DNA of 64,000 nt from Veillonella infantium (GTDB taxonomy: Bacteria > Bacillota > Negativicutes > Veillonellales > Veillonellaceae). The stretch covers positions 62,001-126,000 of the forward strand of contig NZ_PPDD01000009.1 in assembly GCF_002959895.1 (NCBI RefSeq), read 5' to 3'. The notes under the pieces are model-generated. The model was not told the DNA's origin, did no database searches, and saw nothing but the letters and a program-made list of their open reading frames with translations. Below, one piece after another: positions 8,761 through 17,013 of the stretch; position 1 is the stretch's first letter; each line of letters opens with the position of its first letter. The position numbers were made by a program, and so were the translations under genes.

Positions 8761-8951
8761 ACCTTGAAATATTAATTTTATAAATATTAAAATAATATGA
8801 AGAATATTTTAGGTTTTCTATTACAATTTTCTATACATCGGAAAAAAGGGGTTGCAAAATTTGTTCTCATTTCAATGAGAAATAAACGTTAATATGTTCG
8901 ATAAAGATAAAAGTTTTGTATATTTTATTAAATTATATGTCTTCGTAAATC

Positions 8952-8980
8952 TAGACATGAATTATGTTATTCTTTATAAT
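8952..8980 (+). promoter_or_regulatory. Promoter of the structured RNA gene
   Basis: TAGACA (8952-8957) and a perfect TATAAT (8975-8980) are separated by 17 bases. The expected start near 8986-8987 coincides with the 5' strand of the closing helix of the RNA, which supports both calls. Confidence 0.75.
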
Positions 8981-8985
8981 ACGTC

Positions 8986-9220
8986 TATACGGGTCTGTGG
9001 TTGAAAGTCGATGCCAGTCGCAGGCAAAACGATCCACATAAGCAACCCAAGGGGTTGTGAGCATGGTGCGGCTTAGGTGTAAGTCCTGCCGGTAAAACCG
9101 AGAGGAGTAGTAGTGGGGAGTCTCGGACTTATGAGCGAACCTTCCAGCAGGCGAGTGTGGGGGCAAAGACCAGGTCAGCCGTATACGGGCACATGAGGCT
9201 TTTCTCATGTGCTTTTTTCT
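8986..9220 (+). ncRNA. Structured non-coding RNA, probable raiA-motif RNA
   Basis: This GC-richer island has its own promoter and terminator and no good reading frame. The ends pair: TATACGG (8986-8992) with CCGTATA (9179-9185). Internal helices include CAACCC/GGGTTG (9043-9048/9052-9057), CCGAGA/TCTCGG (9098-9103/9121-9126) and TAAGTCC/GGACTTA (9080-9086/9125-9131). CATAAG (9037-9042) can pair with CTTATG (9128-9133) as an alternative. The raiA motif is a widespread Firmicute and actinobacterial RNA found near raiA (hpf) and comFC, and this RNA lies between comFC and hpf. Conserved-looking strings such as GTGTAAGTCC and GAGCGAACCTT agree with my memory of that family, but I could not run a covariance model. 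It is not a cobalamin riboswitch, RNase P RNA or tmRNA. Confidence 0.65.
9189..9218 (+). terminator. Terminator of the structured RNA gene
   Basis: GCACATGAG (9189-9197) pairs perfectly with CTCATGTGC (9204-9212) around GCTTTT and is followed by six T, then more T after one C. It follows the closing helix of the RNA by 3 bases. Confidence 0.9.
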
Positions 9221-9372
9221 TTTTATACATCTGTATATTAAAAAATCTATAGAAAACCACTACCTATGGGAAAGTTATTATACATTGATATCATAATTAT
9301 ACAATGAGTGCATAAAAATAAAATGCAAATATAGTGATTTATTGATATCTGAGAATTTTCTATACAAAATTG

Positions 9373-9400
9373 TTGACATAATTATACTAAGTGATATACT
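9373..9400 (+). promoter_or_regulatory. Promoter of the amino acid ABC transporter operon
   Basis: TTGACA (9373-9378) and TATACT (9395-9400) are 16 bases apart, giving a leader of roughly 35 bases before the start at 9443. The 150 bases upstream hold no recognisable riboswitch. Confidence 0.7.
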
Positions 9401-9442
9401 AGTGTAATAAAAATAGTTAGTTTAGTGAACGAGGATGATTTG

Positions 9443-10249
9443 ATGTTAAATAGGAAGTTAAAAAAATTAATCATTGGTGGTTGTATGTTAGTATTGGCTG
9501 GTACTGTAATTGGCGGTTGTGGAACTTCTACACAAACAACTTCTAATAAATTAATCGTTGGTACTAATGCCACATTTGTTCCATTTGAATTTAAAGATGA
9601 AAAAACTCAAGACTATACAGGCTTTGATATTGATCTTATTCGTGCCATCGGTAAGCGTATCAATAAAGATGTAGAGCTTAAGAATGTTGCCTTTGATGCT
9701 CTAATTCCAGCGTTAAATACACATGATATTGATGTAGCAGCATCTGGTATGACTATTACAAAAGCTAGAAGTGAAAAGGTGTTATTCTCTTCTCCATATT
9801 ATGAAAATGCACTTGCTGTAGTATATAAAGATGGTGCCAATATTACATCCCTTGATGATCTTAAAGGTAAAAAGATTGCTGCTCAATTAGGTACAACTGG
9901 TGCTGATTTAGCTCATAAAATTGAAGGTACTACTGTAAAAGAGTTTGACCATAGTAATGAAGCTTTGTTAGAATTACAAAATGGCGGTGCTGATGCAACT
10001 GTAATTGACTTGCCGGTAGCTCAATTTTATAGTACTAAACATCCAGACCAACATATTAAATTTATGGCATATCCAAATACGAAAGAATATTTGGGCTTAG
10101 CAATCAATAAAGACAACAAAGACTTGCAAGAACAAATTAATAAAGCAATCGCCGATATGAAGGCCGATGGTGAATTTAATACATTATATAAAAAATGGTT
10201 TAATGTAGATGCACCAGCTGATATGCCAGTAGTGTTAGAATTTAAATAA
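9443..10249 (+). CDS. Polar amino acid ABC transporter, substrate-binding lipoprotein
   Basis: This is the extracytoplasmic receptor of an amino acid importer. The 268 residues begin with a lipoprotein signal: MLNRKLKKL, a hydrophobic stretch, and a lipobox ending in VIGGC, so the mature Cys would be lipid-modified. The bacterial solute-binding family 3 fold is shown by LIVGTNATFVPFEFKD, GFDIDLIRAIGKR, FDALIPALN and SGMTITKARSEKV, whose Arg typically binds the ligand carboxylate. ATG 9443 is chosen because GAGGA lies at 9431-9435; an upstream GTG at 9425 would disrupt the signal peptide. The exact amino acid cannot be read from sequence; glutamine, basic amino acids or cystine are possible. 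Confidence 0.9.
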   Translation: MLNRKLKKLIIGGCMLVLAGTVIGGCGTSTQTTSNKLIVGTNATFVPFEFKDEKTQDYTGFDIDLIRAIGKRINKDVELKNVAFDALIPALNTHDIDVAASGMTITKARSEKVLFSSPYYENALAVVYKDGANITSLDDLKGKKIAAQLGTTGADLAHKIEGTTVKEFDHSNEALLELQNGGADATVIDLPVAQFYSTKHPDQHIKFMAYPNTKEYLGLAINKDNKDLQEQINKAIADMKADGEFNTLYKKWFNVDAPADMPVVLEFK

Positions 10250-10260
10250 TAGGAGAGATC

Positions 10261-10917
10261 ATGAGTTTTAATTGGGGGTTAATTGCGGATAATTTACCGC
10301 TTTTATTACAAGGTGCACTTGTAACCGTTGAAATTACAGCCATGTCTGTAGGCTGTGGTTTCTTTATCGGTCTATTAGTAGCCATAGCAAATTTATCTAA
10401 ATTTACTGTAGTTAGATTATTAGCAAAATGCTATGTAGATATCATTCGTGGTACACCACTATTGGTACAAATCTTCTTGATTTACTTCGCATTGCCAATG
10501 ATTACTGGACAACGTATTGATCCATTTATTGCTGCTGTTACTGCATGTAGTATTAACTCTGGTGCTTATGTATCTGAAATCTTCCGTGCTGGCATTCAGT
10601 CTATTGATAAAGGTCAAATGGAAGCGGGTCGATCTCTTGGTTTGACTTGGGGCCAAACTATGCGTTATATCATCATGCCGCAAGCTTTCAAAGCAATTAT
10701 TCCACCATTGGGTAATGAGTTTATTGCTATGTTGAAAGACTCCTCATTGGTTTCTGTAATTGGTTTCGAAGAATTGACACGCCGTGGTCAACTAATCATT
10801 GCCAAAACATATGCATCATTTGAAATTTGGGGGACAGTTGCTGTTATCTACCTTATTATGACAGTAACAATTTCACAATTGGTTGGTTACCTTGAAAGGA
10901 AATATAGCATTAAATGA
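10261..10917 (+). CDS. Amino acid ABC transporter permease
   Basis: This 218-residue membrane protein belongs to the HisM/GlnP-type permease family. It opens with [20 protein letters not shown] and has several hydrophobic segments. The cytoplasmic EAA-type loop, which contacts the ATPase, reads [20 protein letters not shown] near residue 120. It lies 11 bases after the receptor gene, and its end overlaps the ATPase start by four bases. With only one permease gene the transporter core would be a homodimer. Substrate is unknown. Confidence 0.93.
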   Translation: MSFNWGLIADNLPLLLQGALVTVEITAMSVGCGFFIGLLVAIANLSKFTVVRLLAKCYVDIIRGTPLLVQIFLIYFALPMITGQRIDPFIAAVTACSINSGAYVSEIFRAGIQSIDKGQMEAGRSLGLTWGQTMRYIIMPQAFKAIIPPLGNEFIAMLKDSSLVSVIGFEELTRRGQLIIAKTYASFEIWGTVAVIYLIMTVTISQLVGYLERKYSIK

Positions 10918-11633
10918 TTAAGTTAGAAAATGTACATAAATCCTTTGGTAAAAATGAAGTATTAAAGGGCATAGATTTACATATCGAAAAAGGTCAAGTT
11001 GTAGTTATTATTGGTCCATCAGGTTCTGGTAAAAGTACAGTATTGCGTACTATGAATTACTTAGAAGAGCCTACATCTGGTAAGGTCATTGTAGATGGTA
11101 TGGATCTTTCAGATAAATCTAAACTTAATGAAGTCCGTACGGAAGTAGGAATGGTATTCCAAAACTTTAATCTTTTCCCACACATGACTGTAATGGAAAA
11201 TCTGACCTTAGCACAAACTAAGGTCCGCAAAACATCTAGTGATGAGGCTAAAAAAATTGGTCAAATTTTATTAGATCGAGTAGGTTTGAAAGATAAAGCA
11301 AATGCTTATCCTGACTCTTTATCTGGTGGTCAAAAGCAACGTGTTGCTATAGCTCGTGCTTTAGCAATGAAACCAAAGGTTATGCTCTTTGATGAGCCTA
11401 CCTCTGCATTGGATCCAGAAATGGTTCGCGAAGTTCTGGATGTAATGAAGTCTCTAGCCGAAGAAGGCATGACGATGGTTATTGTTACTCACGAAATGGG
11501 CTTTGCAAAAGAGGTTGCAGACCGAGTATTATTTGTAGATGGTGGATTAATTCTTGAAGATGATACTCCTGAAAAAGTATTTGATGCACCAACAAATGAT
11601 AGAACAAAATTGTTCTTATCGAAAATTTTATAA
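10914..11633 (+). CDS. Amino acid ABC transporter ATP-binding protein (GlnQ/HisP type)
   Basis: This 239-residue ATPase would power the importer encoded upstream. It shows Walker [10 protein letters not shown] near residue 38, the Q loop [13 protein letters not shown], the signature [15 protein letters not shown], Walker [15 protein letters not shown] and the switch His in IVTHEMGF. These are the GlnQ/HisP-type features. The start overlaps the permease end (ATGA). A terminator follows at 11654-11691, so the operon has three genes: receptor, permease, ATPase. Confidence 0.95.
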   Translation: MIKLENVHKSFGKNEVLKGIDLHIEKGQVVVIIGPSGSGKSTVLRTMNYLEEPTSGKVIVDGMDLSDKSKLNEVRTEVGMVFQNFNLFPHMTVMENLTLAQTKVRKTSSDEAKKIGQILLDRVGLKDKANAYPDSLSGGQKQRVAIARALAMKPKVMLFDEPTSALDPEMVREVLDVMKSLAEEGMTMVIVTHEMGFAKEVADRVLFVDGGLILEDDTPEKVFDAPTNDRTKLFLSKIL

Positions 11634-11653
11634 TAATAATTTCTAACATAAAA

Positions 11654-11691
11654 GGAAGTAAATTCTGTTTACAGAGTTTGCTTCCTTTTTT
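11654..11691 (+). terminator. Terminator of the amino acid transporter operon
   Basis: GGAAGTAAATTCTG (11654-11667) pairs with CAGAGTTTGCTTCC (11672-11685), with two G-U pairs, around a TTTA loop, followed by six T. Confidence 0.85.
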
Positions 11692-12158
11692 GACTATTTT
11701 TAAAGTTAACTGAATTTGTACATATTAGATTTTATGATATATGAATCTATTTATATCTATTAATATATTTGATAACTTGATGTCAATTCATTCAATTAGC
11801 CTCTATAAATAAGCCATTCTAGGTATTAATTAATCTATGAAATACGATTATTGCTATAAATATTTGTGATATATAAATATTTTATACATACATATCTTAT
11901 GACAATAATTTTTAATTCATATAATTTTATGATTATAAAATTATGCAATAAATTAATATGCTGTTCGTAAATATTTATAACGTTGATAAATCAATGGTTT
12001 TATGTGATTTTTGTAGGGTGGGATACAAATAAGATATCTTTGTATATTCATTAAAAGTGTTAATATTATTGTTTGATATTTTATACATGCTGTGTTATGA
12101 TACAAGTGTAGTGCAAGACAGTAAGACAATATATATATATTTTTAGGAGGATGTTACC
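11692..12158. other. AT-rich non-coding stretch before the cold-shock gene
   Basis: About 370 bases of very AT-rich DNA without a convincing reading frame or repeat, followed by the cold-shock gene promoter (12073-12101) and a leader of about 50 bases. I see no riboswitch. The stretch may be an upstream activating or curved DNA region, but nothing in it proves this. Confidence 0.5.
12073..12101 (+). promoter_or_regulatory. Promoter of the cold-shock gene
   Basis: TTGATA (12073-12078) and TATGAT (12096-12101) are spaced by 17 bases. The transcript would carry a leader of about 50 bases containing an AT repeat and a strong AGGAGG site (12145-12150). Confidence 0.7.
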
Positions 12159-12356
12159 ATGTTAGGTAAAGTAAAATGGTTTAGCGCAGAAAAAGGTTAT
12201 GGTTTTATTGAACGCGAAGACGGTAGCGATGTATTCGTACATTACTCTGCGATCCAAGACGAAGGTTTCAAATCTTTGACAGAAGGTCAAAATGTAGAGT
12301 TTGATATCGTTGATGGTAACCGTGGCCCTCAAGCTGCTAACGTTGTAAAAGCGTAA
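12159..12356 (+). CDS. Cold-shock protein (CspA family)
   Basis: Csp proteins are small single-domain RNA chaperones that keep mRNA unstructured, often induced by cold. The 65 residues form one cold-shock domain: [16 protein letters not shown] contains RNP1 (KGYGFIE) and VFVHYS contains RNP2. It is monocistronic, with its own promoter, AGGAGG eight bases before the ATG, and a terminator 40 bases after the stop. Codon use is strongly biased (cgt, ggt, gaa), consistent with high expression. Confidence 0.96.
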   Translation: MLGKVKWFSAEKGYGFIEREDGSDVFVHYSAIQDEGFKSLTEGQNVEFDIVDGNRGPQAANVVKA

Positions 12357-12396
12357 TAACATACCAAAAAATACATAAAAGCAACATATAATAAAA

Positions 12397-12427
12397 CTCT
12401 GATATCGCATGATATCAGAGTTTTTTT
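12397..12427 (+). terminator. Terminator of the cold-shock gene
   Basis: CTCTGATATC (12397-12406) pairs perfectly with GATATCAGAG (12411-12420) around GCAT, preceded by four A and followed by seven T. Confidence 0.92.
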
Positions 12428-12526
12428 GCTATTACTGAAAGTAATATTTATAATTCTACAAAAAATATAAAAATTTTTTGAAAAAAAGAGGAGTTTTATA
12501 TGTGAATGTAGAAATACTAAATATAA

Positions 12527-12568
12527 CACGAGAGATAAGTAAAAAATACTACACACTCGTATCTCGTG
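12527..12568 (+). promoter_or_regulatory. Inverted repeat upstream of hpf
   Basis: CACGAGA (12527-12533) and TCTCGTG (12562-12568) are perfectly complementary and flank 28 bases in which AGT/ACT can extend the helix across an internal loop. It ends 27 bases before the hpf ATG. It could be a leader hairpin or an operator. No clear sigma-A promoter is visible between the csp terminator and hpf. Confidence 0.4.
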
Positions 12569-12595
12569 GATGATTTTTAGAAAGGGTGTTGACTT

Positions 12596-13123
12596 ATGAA
12601 AGTAGCAATCAGAGGTAAAAACATTGAAGTGACAGATGCTTTAAGAGCATACATCGAAAAGAGATTGAGCAAATTAACTCGTTACTTCGATGATGAGTTA
12701 GATGCACAAGCGGTTTTATCCGTTGTAAAAGATAAATCTACTGTTGAACTTACATGCTTCGTTAATAAAATTGTTCTTCGTGGTGTAGAAACAAACGATG
12801 ATATGTATGCTGCTATTGATTTGGTAATAGACAAAATCGTACGTCAAATTCACAAACATAAAACTCGTTTAGCTAAACGCTTTAAAAAACAAGAGGCTTT
12901 CCATCCAGAAGCTTTAGCGGCTCCTGTAGAAGAAGAAGCTATCGAAGTTGTAAAACGCAAACGCTTTGCAGTGCGTCCTATGGATGTAGAAGAAGCTATT
13001 TTACAAATGAATCTTATTGGTCATGACTTCTTTATGTTCTTCAATGCTGAAACAGAAGCAATGAATGTAGTATATCGTAGACATGATGGATTCTATGGCT
13101 TGATCGAGCCAGAATTACAATAA
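12596..13123 (+). CDS. hpf: Ribosome hibernation promoting factor, long form
   Basis: Long HPF dimerises 70S ribosomes into inactive 100S particles when growth slows. The 175 residues have the N-terminal RaiA/HPF domain (about 1-100; KNIEVTDALRAYIEKRLSKL, ACVDLVIDKIVRQIHKHK-like helix) and the C-terminal dimerisation domain (about 115-175; KRFAVRPMDVEEAILQMNL, GHDFFMFFN). The latter marks the long form of Firmicutes. AAAGGGTG lies seven bases before the ATG. hpf stands upstream of secA and prfB, the classic order, with the raiA-like RNA and comFC further upstream. Confidence 0.95.
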   Translation: MKVAIRGKNIEVTDALRAYIEKRLSKLTRYFDDELDAQAVLSVVKDKSTVELTCFVNKIVLRGVETNDDMYAAIDLVIDKIVRQIHKHKTRLAKRFKKQEAFHPEALAAPVEEEAIEVVKRKRFAVRPMDVEEAILQMNLIGHDFFMFFNAETEAMNVVYRRHDGFYGLIEPELQ

Positions 13124-13133
13124 CCTATAATGT

Positions 13134-13184
13134 CGGCTGACAATAATCCTAACTCCTTTCTACTTTTTTAATCAGCCGATTATT
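13134..13184 (+). other. Interlocked inverted repeats in the hpf trailer
   Basis: CGGCTGA (13134-13140) can pair with TCAGCCG (13172-13178), and AATAATC (13142-13148) with GATTATT (13178-13184). The order a-b-a'-b' would form an H-type pseudoknot, with base 13178 shared. It lies just before the hpf terminator. Chance is possible because the second helix is AT-rich. Confidence 0.25.
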
Positions 13185-13189
13185 ATACT

Positions 13190-13226
13190 AAGGTGGATGA
13201 CCATTTTGAGTCATCCACCTTTTTTA
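13190..13226 (+). terminator. Terminator of hpf
   Basis: AGGTGGATGAC (13191-13201) pairs perfectly with GTCATCCACCT (13210-13220) around an eight-base loop, followed by six T. This separates hpf from secA transcription. Confidence 0.92.
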
Positions 13227-13248
13227 TAAAAACCTATAAATAATCGTG

Positions 13249-13293
13249 AAATGCCTTGAATTCTTTGACTATTCAAGGCATTTTCGTTATAAT
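13249..13293 (+). promoter_or_regulatory. secA promoter embedded in a perfect inverted repeat
   Basis: AAATGCCTTGAAT (13249-13261) and ATTCAAGGCATTT (13271-13283) are perfectly complementary. TTGACT (13265-13270) in the loop and TATAAT (13288-13293) form a near-consensus promoter with a 17-base spacer, most of which is the right arm. The repeat may be an operator for a secA regulator or the remains of a second hpf terminator. Confidence 0.7.
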
Positions 13294-13339
13294 AAATTAG
13301 ATAAAATAATGTAAGCTGTCCTATAGAGGAGTGATTTGT

Positions 13340-15775
13340 TTGTTAAGCTTTTTACAAAGGCTATTAGGCAATAATAACGCAAAAGAAATCAAGAAAATGC
13401 GTGCTATTGCTGATCATATTAATGAAATTGAACCGAATTATGTTAAATTAAGTGATGCTAACTTAGTAGCAAAAACCGATGAGTTTAAACGTCGTTTGCA
13501 AAAAGGGGAAACGTTAGACGACATTTTACCAGAAGCATTTGCCGTAGTTCGTGAAGCATCTAAACGCGTGTTAGGTATGCGTCATTTTGATGTACAGTTG
13601 ATTGGTGGTATTTGCCTTCATAGAGGTAATATCGCAGAAATGCGTACTGGTGAAGGTAAAACATTAGTTGCTACATTACCGGTATATCTAAATGCTTTGA
13701 CAGGCAATGGGGTGCATGTTGTTACAGTAAATGATTATTTAGCGACTCGCGATAGCGAACAAATGGGGCGTTTATATAACTTCTTAGGTCTTTCTACAGG
13801 TCTTATTGTAGCGAATCTCGATTTTAACCAACGTAAAGAAGCATATGCATGCGACATTACATATGGTACAAATAATGAGTTCGGTTTTGACTATTTGCGC
13901 GATAACATGGTATCTGATGTATCACAAATGGTACAACGTCCATTGAATTATGCAATTGTCGATGAAGTTGACTCCATCCTTATCGATGAAGCGAGAACTC
14001 CACTAATTATTTCTGGTCCTGGTCAACGTTCCACAGATAATTACTATAAGTTAGCTAAAATTGTTCCTCATCTTGTGAAAGATGAAGATTATACAATTGA
14101 TGAAAAACAAAAAACTATTGCACCTACAGATTCTGGTATTGCTAAAGTCGAAAAAATGCTTGGTGTTGAAAACTTGTATGATGCAGAAAACATTGAGTTA
14201 AATCATCTACTTGGTGCATCTCTTCGTGCATATGCTATGATGCATCGCGATACTGATTATGTAGTTAAAGATGGTGAAGTTGTTATCGTCGATGAATTCA
14301 CAGGTCGTTTGATGTTTGGCCGTCGTTATTCCGATGGTTTACACCAAGCAATCGAAGCTAAAGAAGGCTTGAAGGTAGAACGTGAAAGCCAAACATTAGC
14401 TTCTGTTACATTCCAAAACTATTTCCGTATGTATAAAAAGCTTGCTGGTATGACTGGTACAGCCAAAACAGAGGAAAAAGAGTTTATCGATATTTACGGT
14501 TTGGAAGTATTACCTATTCCTCCAAATAAACCATTGGCTCGTGTAGATTTGCCTGATCAAATCTTTAAATCAAAGGCAGCTAAATATCGTGCCGTAGTAC
14601 GTAATGCTGTAGAACGCCATCAAACTGGTCAACCAATTTTGATTGGTACTACATCTATTACACAATCTGAAGAACTTTCAGATATGTTATTACGTGCAGG
14701 GGTTCCTCATAATGTATTGAATGCTAAACACCATGAAAAAGAGGCGGAAATTGTTGCAAATGCAGGTCAAATGGGTATGGTAACAATTGCTACAAACATG
14801 GCTGGTCGTGGTACTGATATCACACTTGGTGAAGGTGTCCCTGAATTAGGCGGTTTGGCTATCTTAGGTACTGAACGTCATGAAAGTCGCCGTATCGATA
14901 ATCAGTTGCGTGGTCGTGCTGGTCGTCAAGGTGACCCAGGTTCCTCTCAATTCTTCTTATCCTTAGAAGATGATTTAATGCGTATCTTTGGTGCTGATAA
15001 TATTACAGGTATCATGGATAAACTAGGCATGGAAGAGGATGAGCCTATTGAGCATTCTTTGATTACTAAATCTATTGAACGTGCTCAAAAGAAAGTAGAA
15101 GATCATAACTATAATATTCGTAAATATGTTCTTGAGTATGATGATGTTATGAATCAACAACGTGAAGTATTATACGAACAACGTCGTCGTATTTTACGTA
15201 ACGAATCCTTACGTGACACAATCAATGAAATGATTGATAAACTTGTTACTGAATCTGTAGATGCTTATGCAGATGAAAAATTGTATCCAGAAGAATGGGA
15301 TTATGAAGGTCTTTATAAGCATTTAAGTCAATATTTCTTAACAGAAGAGATTATGTCCTCTCAAGATATGGAAGAGTATAGCCGTCAAGAATTGTTAGAA
15401 CGTTTACTTGAAATTGCTCATGCTGAGTATCAAGATCGCGTTGATATGCTTGGTGATGCTATGTTTGGACAACTTGAAAAGGCTATTATGTTGCGCGTTG
15501 TTGATAACAAATGGATGGAACATTTGGATAATATGGATATGTTGCGTGAAGGTATTGGTCTTCGTGCATATGGCCAAAAAAATCCATTGGTGGAATATAA
15601 ATTTGAAGCCTTTGATATGTTCCAAAACATGATTGCTGCAATTCAAGATGAAACAATCATGGCGTTATACAAAATTCGTGCACAATTGATTCAAGAAATT
15701 GAAGAACCAGTTGACCACTTAGAAGGTGCACAACCCCATCATGAAGATGTGTTGGAGCCACAAAACATAGATTAA
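13340..15775 (+). CDS. secA: Preprotein translocase ATPase SecA
   Basis: SecA drives secretory proteins through SecYEG by ATP hydrolysis at the inner membrane. The 811 residues show nucleotide-binding domain 1 ([17 protein letters not shown] near residue 100, [20 protein letters not shown]), the preprotein cross-linking domain, nucleotide-binding domain 2 ([31 protein letters not shown]) and the scaffold and wing domains. I choose TTG 13340 because AGAGGA (13325-13330) lies nine bases before it; a GTG at 13331 directly abuts that site. The C-terminus ends in EPQNID without the cysteine-rich SEC-C zinc motif that many SecAs use to bind SecB or membranes. The gene has its own promoter and terminator. 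Confidence 0.97.
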   Translation: MLSFLQRLLGNNNAKEIKKMRAIADHINEIEPNYVKLSDANLVAKTDEFKRRLQKGETLDDILPEAFAVVREASKRVLGMRHFDVQLIGGICLHRGNIAEMRTGEGKTLVATLPVYLNALTGNGVHVVTVNDYLATRDSEQMGRLYNFLGLSTGLIVANLDFNQRKEAYACDITYGTNNEFGFDYLRDNMVSDVSQMVQRPLNYAIVDEVDSILIDEARTPLIISGPGQRSTDNYYKLAKIVPHLVKDEDYTIDEKQKTIAPTDSGIAKVEKMLGVENLYDAENIELNHLLGASLRAYAMMHRDTDYVVKDGEVVIVDEFTGRLMFGRRYSDGLHQAIEAKEGLKVERESQTLASVTFQNYFRMYKKLAGMTGTAKTEEKEFIDIYGLEVLPIPPNKPLARVDLPDQIFKSKAAKYRAVVRNAVERHQTGQPILIGTTSITQSEELSDMLLRAGVPHNVLNAKHHEKEAEIVANAGQMGMVTIATNMAGRGTDITLGEGVPELGGLAILGTERHESRRIDNQLRGRAGRQGDPGSSQFFLSLEDDLMRIFGADNITGIMDKLGMEEDEPIEHSLITKSIERAQKKVEDHNYNIRKYVLEYDDVMNQQREVLYEQRRRILRNESLRDTINEMIDKLVTESVDAYADEKLYPEEWDYEGLYKHLSQYFLTEEIMSSQDMEEYSRQELLERLLEIAHAEYQDRVDMLGDAMFGQLEKAIMLRVVDNKWMEHLDNMDMLREGIGLRAYGQKNPLVEYKFEAFDMFQNMIAAIQDETIMALYKIRAQLIQEIEEPVDHLEGAQPHHEDVLEPQNID

Positions 15776-15785
15776 GATTTGTGAA

Positions 15786-15830
15786 TGGCACGTTGCTCAA
15801 GGGGATTTCCTTCTGGGCAACGGCCATTTT
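15786..15830 (+). terminator. Terminator of secA
   Basis: TGGC-AC-GTTGC (15786-15796) pairs with GCAAC-G-GCCA (15817-15826) around about 20 bases, followed by TTTTT. It is less compact than the other terminators here, but it is in the expected place. Confidence 0.7.
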
Positions 15831-15896
15831 TCTATTTTATTAAGGTGATAGTTTATCGATGTAATAAGCTAATAAGTTAAAGGTGGTGAACATAAA

Positions 15897-17004
15897 TTGT
15901 TAGAAGATTTAAAACCGATTATTTCTAATCTAGAAGAACGTATTTATGGAATGAGGGATTCACTTTAACATTGCTCAGAAAGAAGATAGAATCTTTACAT
16001 TAGATGTGCAAATGAGCGATCCTACATTTTGGGATGACTCTGATAAAGCTCGTGAGATTTCTCAAGAAGCCACACAATTAAAGAATGCTGTGGAAAGCTA
16101 TAAACAACTTGTTAGTGATATTGAAGATGCTAATGTAATGCTTGAGATGGCAATAGAAGAAGATGATCGTTCTCTAGAAGGAGAAATAAAGGATTATGTT
16201 CAACAAATAGAAGAAACTGTAGAAAAACAAGAAGTTCTTTTATTGCTTAGTGGTGAATATGATGCTAATAATGCGATTTTAACATTCCATGCTGGTGCAG
16301 GTGGTACAGAAGCTCAAGATTGGTGCTCCATGTTGATTCGAATGTATTTACGTTGGGCTGAAAAAGCAGGATTCTCAATTGAACTGATGGATGAACAACC
16401 AGGTGATGAGGCCGGTACTAAATCTGCTACATTTTTAATTAAAGGTGATAATGCCTTTGGCTATTTAAAATCTGAAAAAGGTGTTCATCGTTTAGTTCGT
16501 ATTTCTCCATTTGATGCTGCTGCACGTCGCCATACATCCTTTGCTGCTGTTGATGTAATGCCAGAAATTGATGATACAGTAGAAATTAATATAGATATGA
16601 AGGATGTACAAGTAGATACATATCGAGCTAGTGGTGCTGGTGGTCAGCATATTAATAAAACAGATTCGGCTGTACGTATGACGCATAGACCAACAGGTAT
16701 CGTAGTACAATGTCAAACTCAACGTTCTCAAATGCAAAATAGGGAACAAGCATTACGCTTATTACGAGCAAAATTATTTGAATTAGAATTAGAAAAACAA
16801 GCAGAACTTAAAGAGAAAATAGGTGGTACATACCAAGCCATTGAATGGGGCAGTCAAATTCGCTCCTACGTATTCCACCCATATAATCTCGTTAAGGATC
16901 ATCGTACAGGGGTTGAAACAGGGAATGTACAATCCGTTATGGATGGTAATTTAGATCAATTTATGGAAGGTTTCTTGAAAAAAGAAGCAAATTTAACAAT
17001 TTAG
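15897..17004 (+). CDS. prfB: Peptide chain release factor 2, expressed by programmed +1 frameshift
   Basis: RF2 ends translation at UGA and UAA. The first frame starts at TTG 15897 (AGGTGG at 15881-15886) and encodes 23 codons (LEDLKPIISNLEERIYGMRDSL after the start), then TAA at 15966-15968. Slipping one base forward continues with NIAQKEDRIFTLD and gives about 368 residues, the normal RF2 length. The long frame shows the RF2 stop-codon motif SPF (VRISPFDAAARRH) and the catalytic GGQ (SGAGGQHINK). The slippage site has an SD-like AGGG nine bases before CTT, as in other bacteria, but the stop is TAA where RF2 genes normally have TGA. A shorter product from GTG 16006 would lack the N-terminal helices and is unlikely. 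Confidence 0.92.
15954..15969 (+). other. RF2 programmed +1 frameshift site with UAA stop
   Basis: The bases read AGG GAT TCA CTT TAA C. AGGG acts as the internal SD, with AGG starting nine bases before the slippery CTT codon, and peptidyl-tRNA-Leu can re-pair on TTT. In known RF2 genes the stop is nearly always TGA, which only RF2 reads. TAA is read by RF1 as well. Confidence 0.85.
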
Positions 17005-17013
17005 GAGATATTT

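Larger units (their letters stand above)
8547..8985. other. Non-coding stretch between the HD-GYP gene and the structured RNA gene
   Basis: This AT-rich stretch holds the leader of the minus-strand HD-GYP gene and the promoter of the RNA gene downstream. Beyond these I see one further possible plus-strand promoter (8731-8760) and an 18-bp palindrome (8864-8881, TTCTCATT-TC-AATGAGAA). No convincing reading frame was found. Confidence 0.6.

Noticed and set aside
8951-9208. Minus-strand frame of 85 codons over the structured RNA
   Set aside because: No ribosome binding site, and it is antisense to an RNA with a promoter, paired ends and a terminator.
8986-9220. Cobalamin or other metabolite riboswitch for the amino acid transporter
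   Set aside because: The RNA ends in a strong terminator and a separate promoter precedes the transporter. The B12-box strings are absent. An independent RNA gene fits better.
12128-12141. AT dinucleotide run in the csp leader as a phase-variation repeat
   Set aside because: It is short (about six units) and lies in an AT-rich leader; no sign of variability can be read from one sequence.
16006-17004. prfB starting at GTG 16006
   Set aside because: This would drop the RF2 N-terminal helices. The upstream frame encodes them and ends at a canonical frameshift layout, so the gene starts at 15897.
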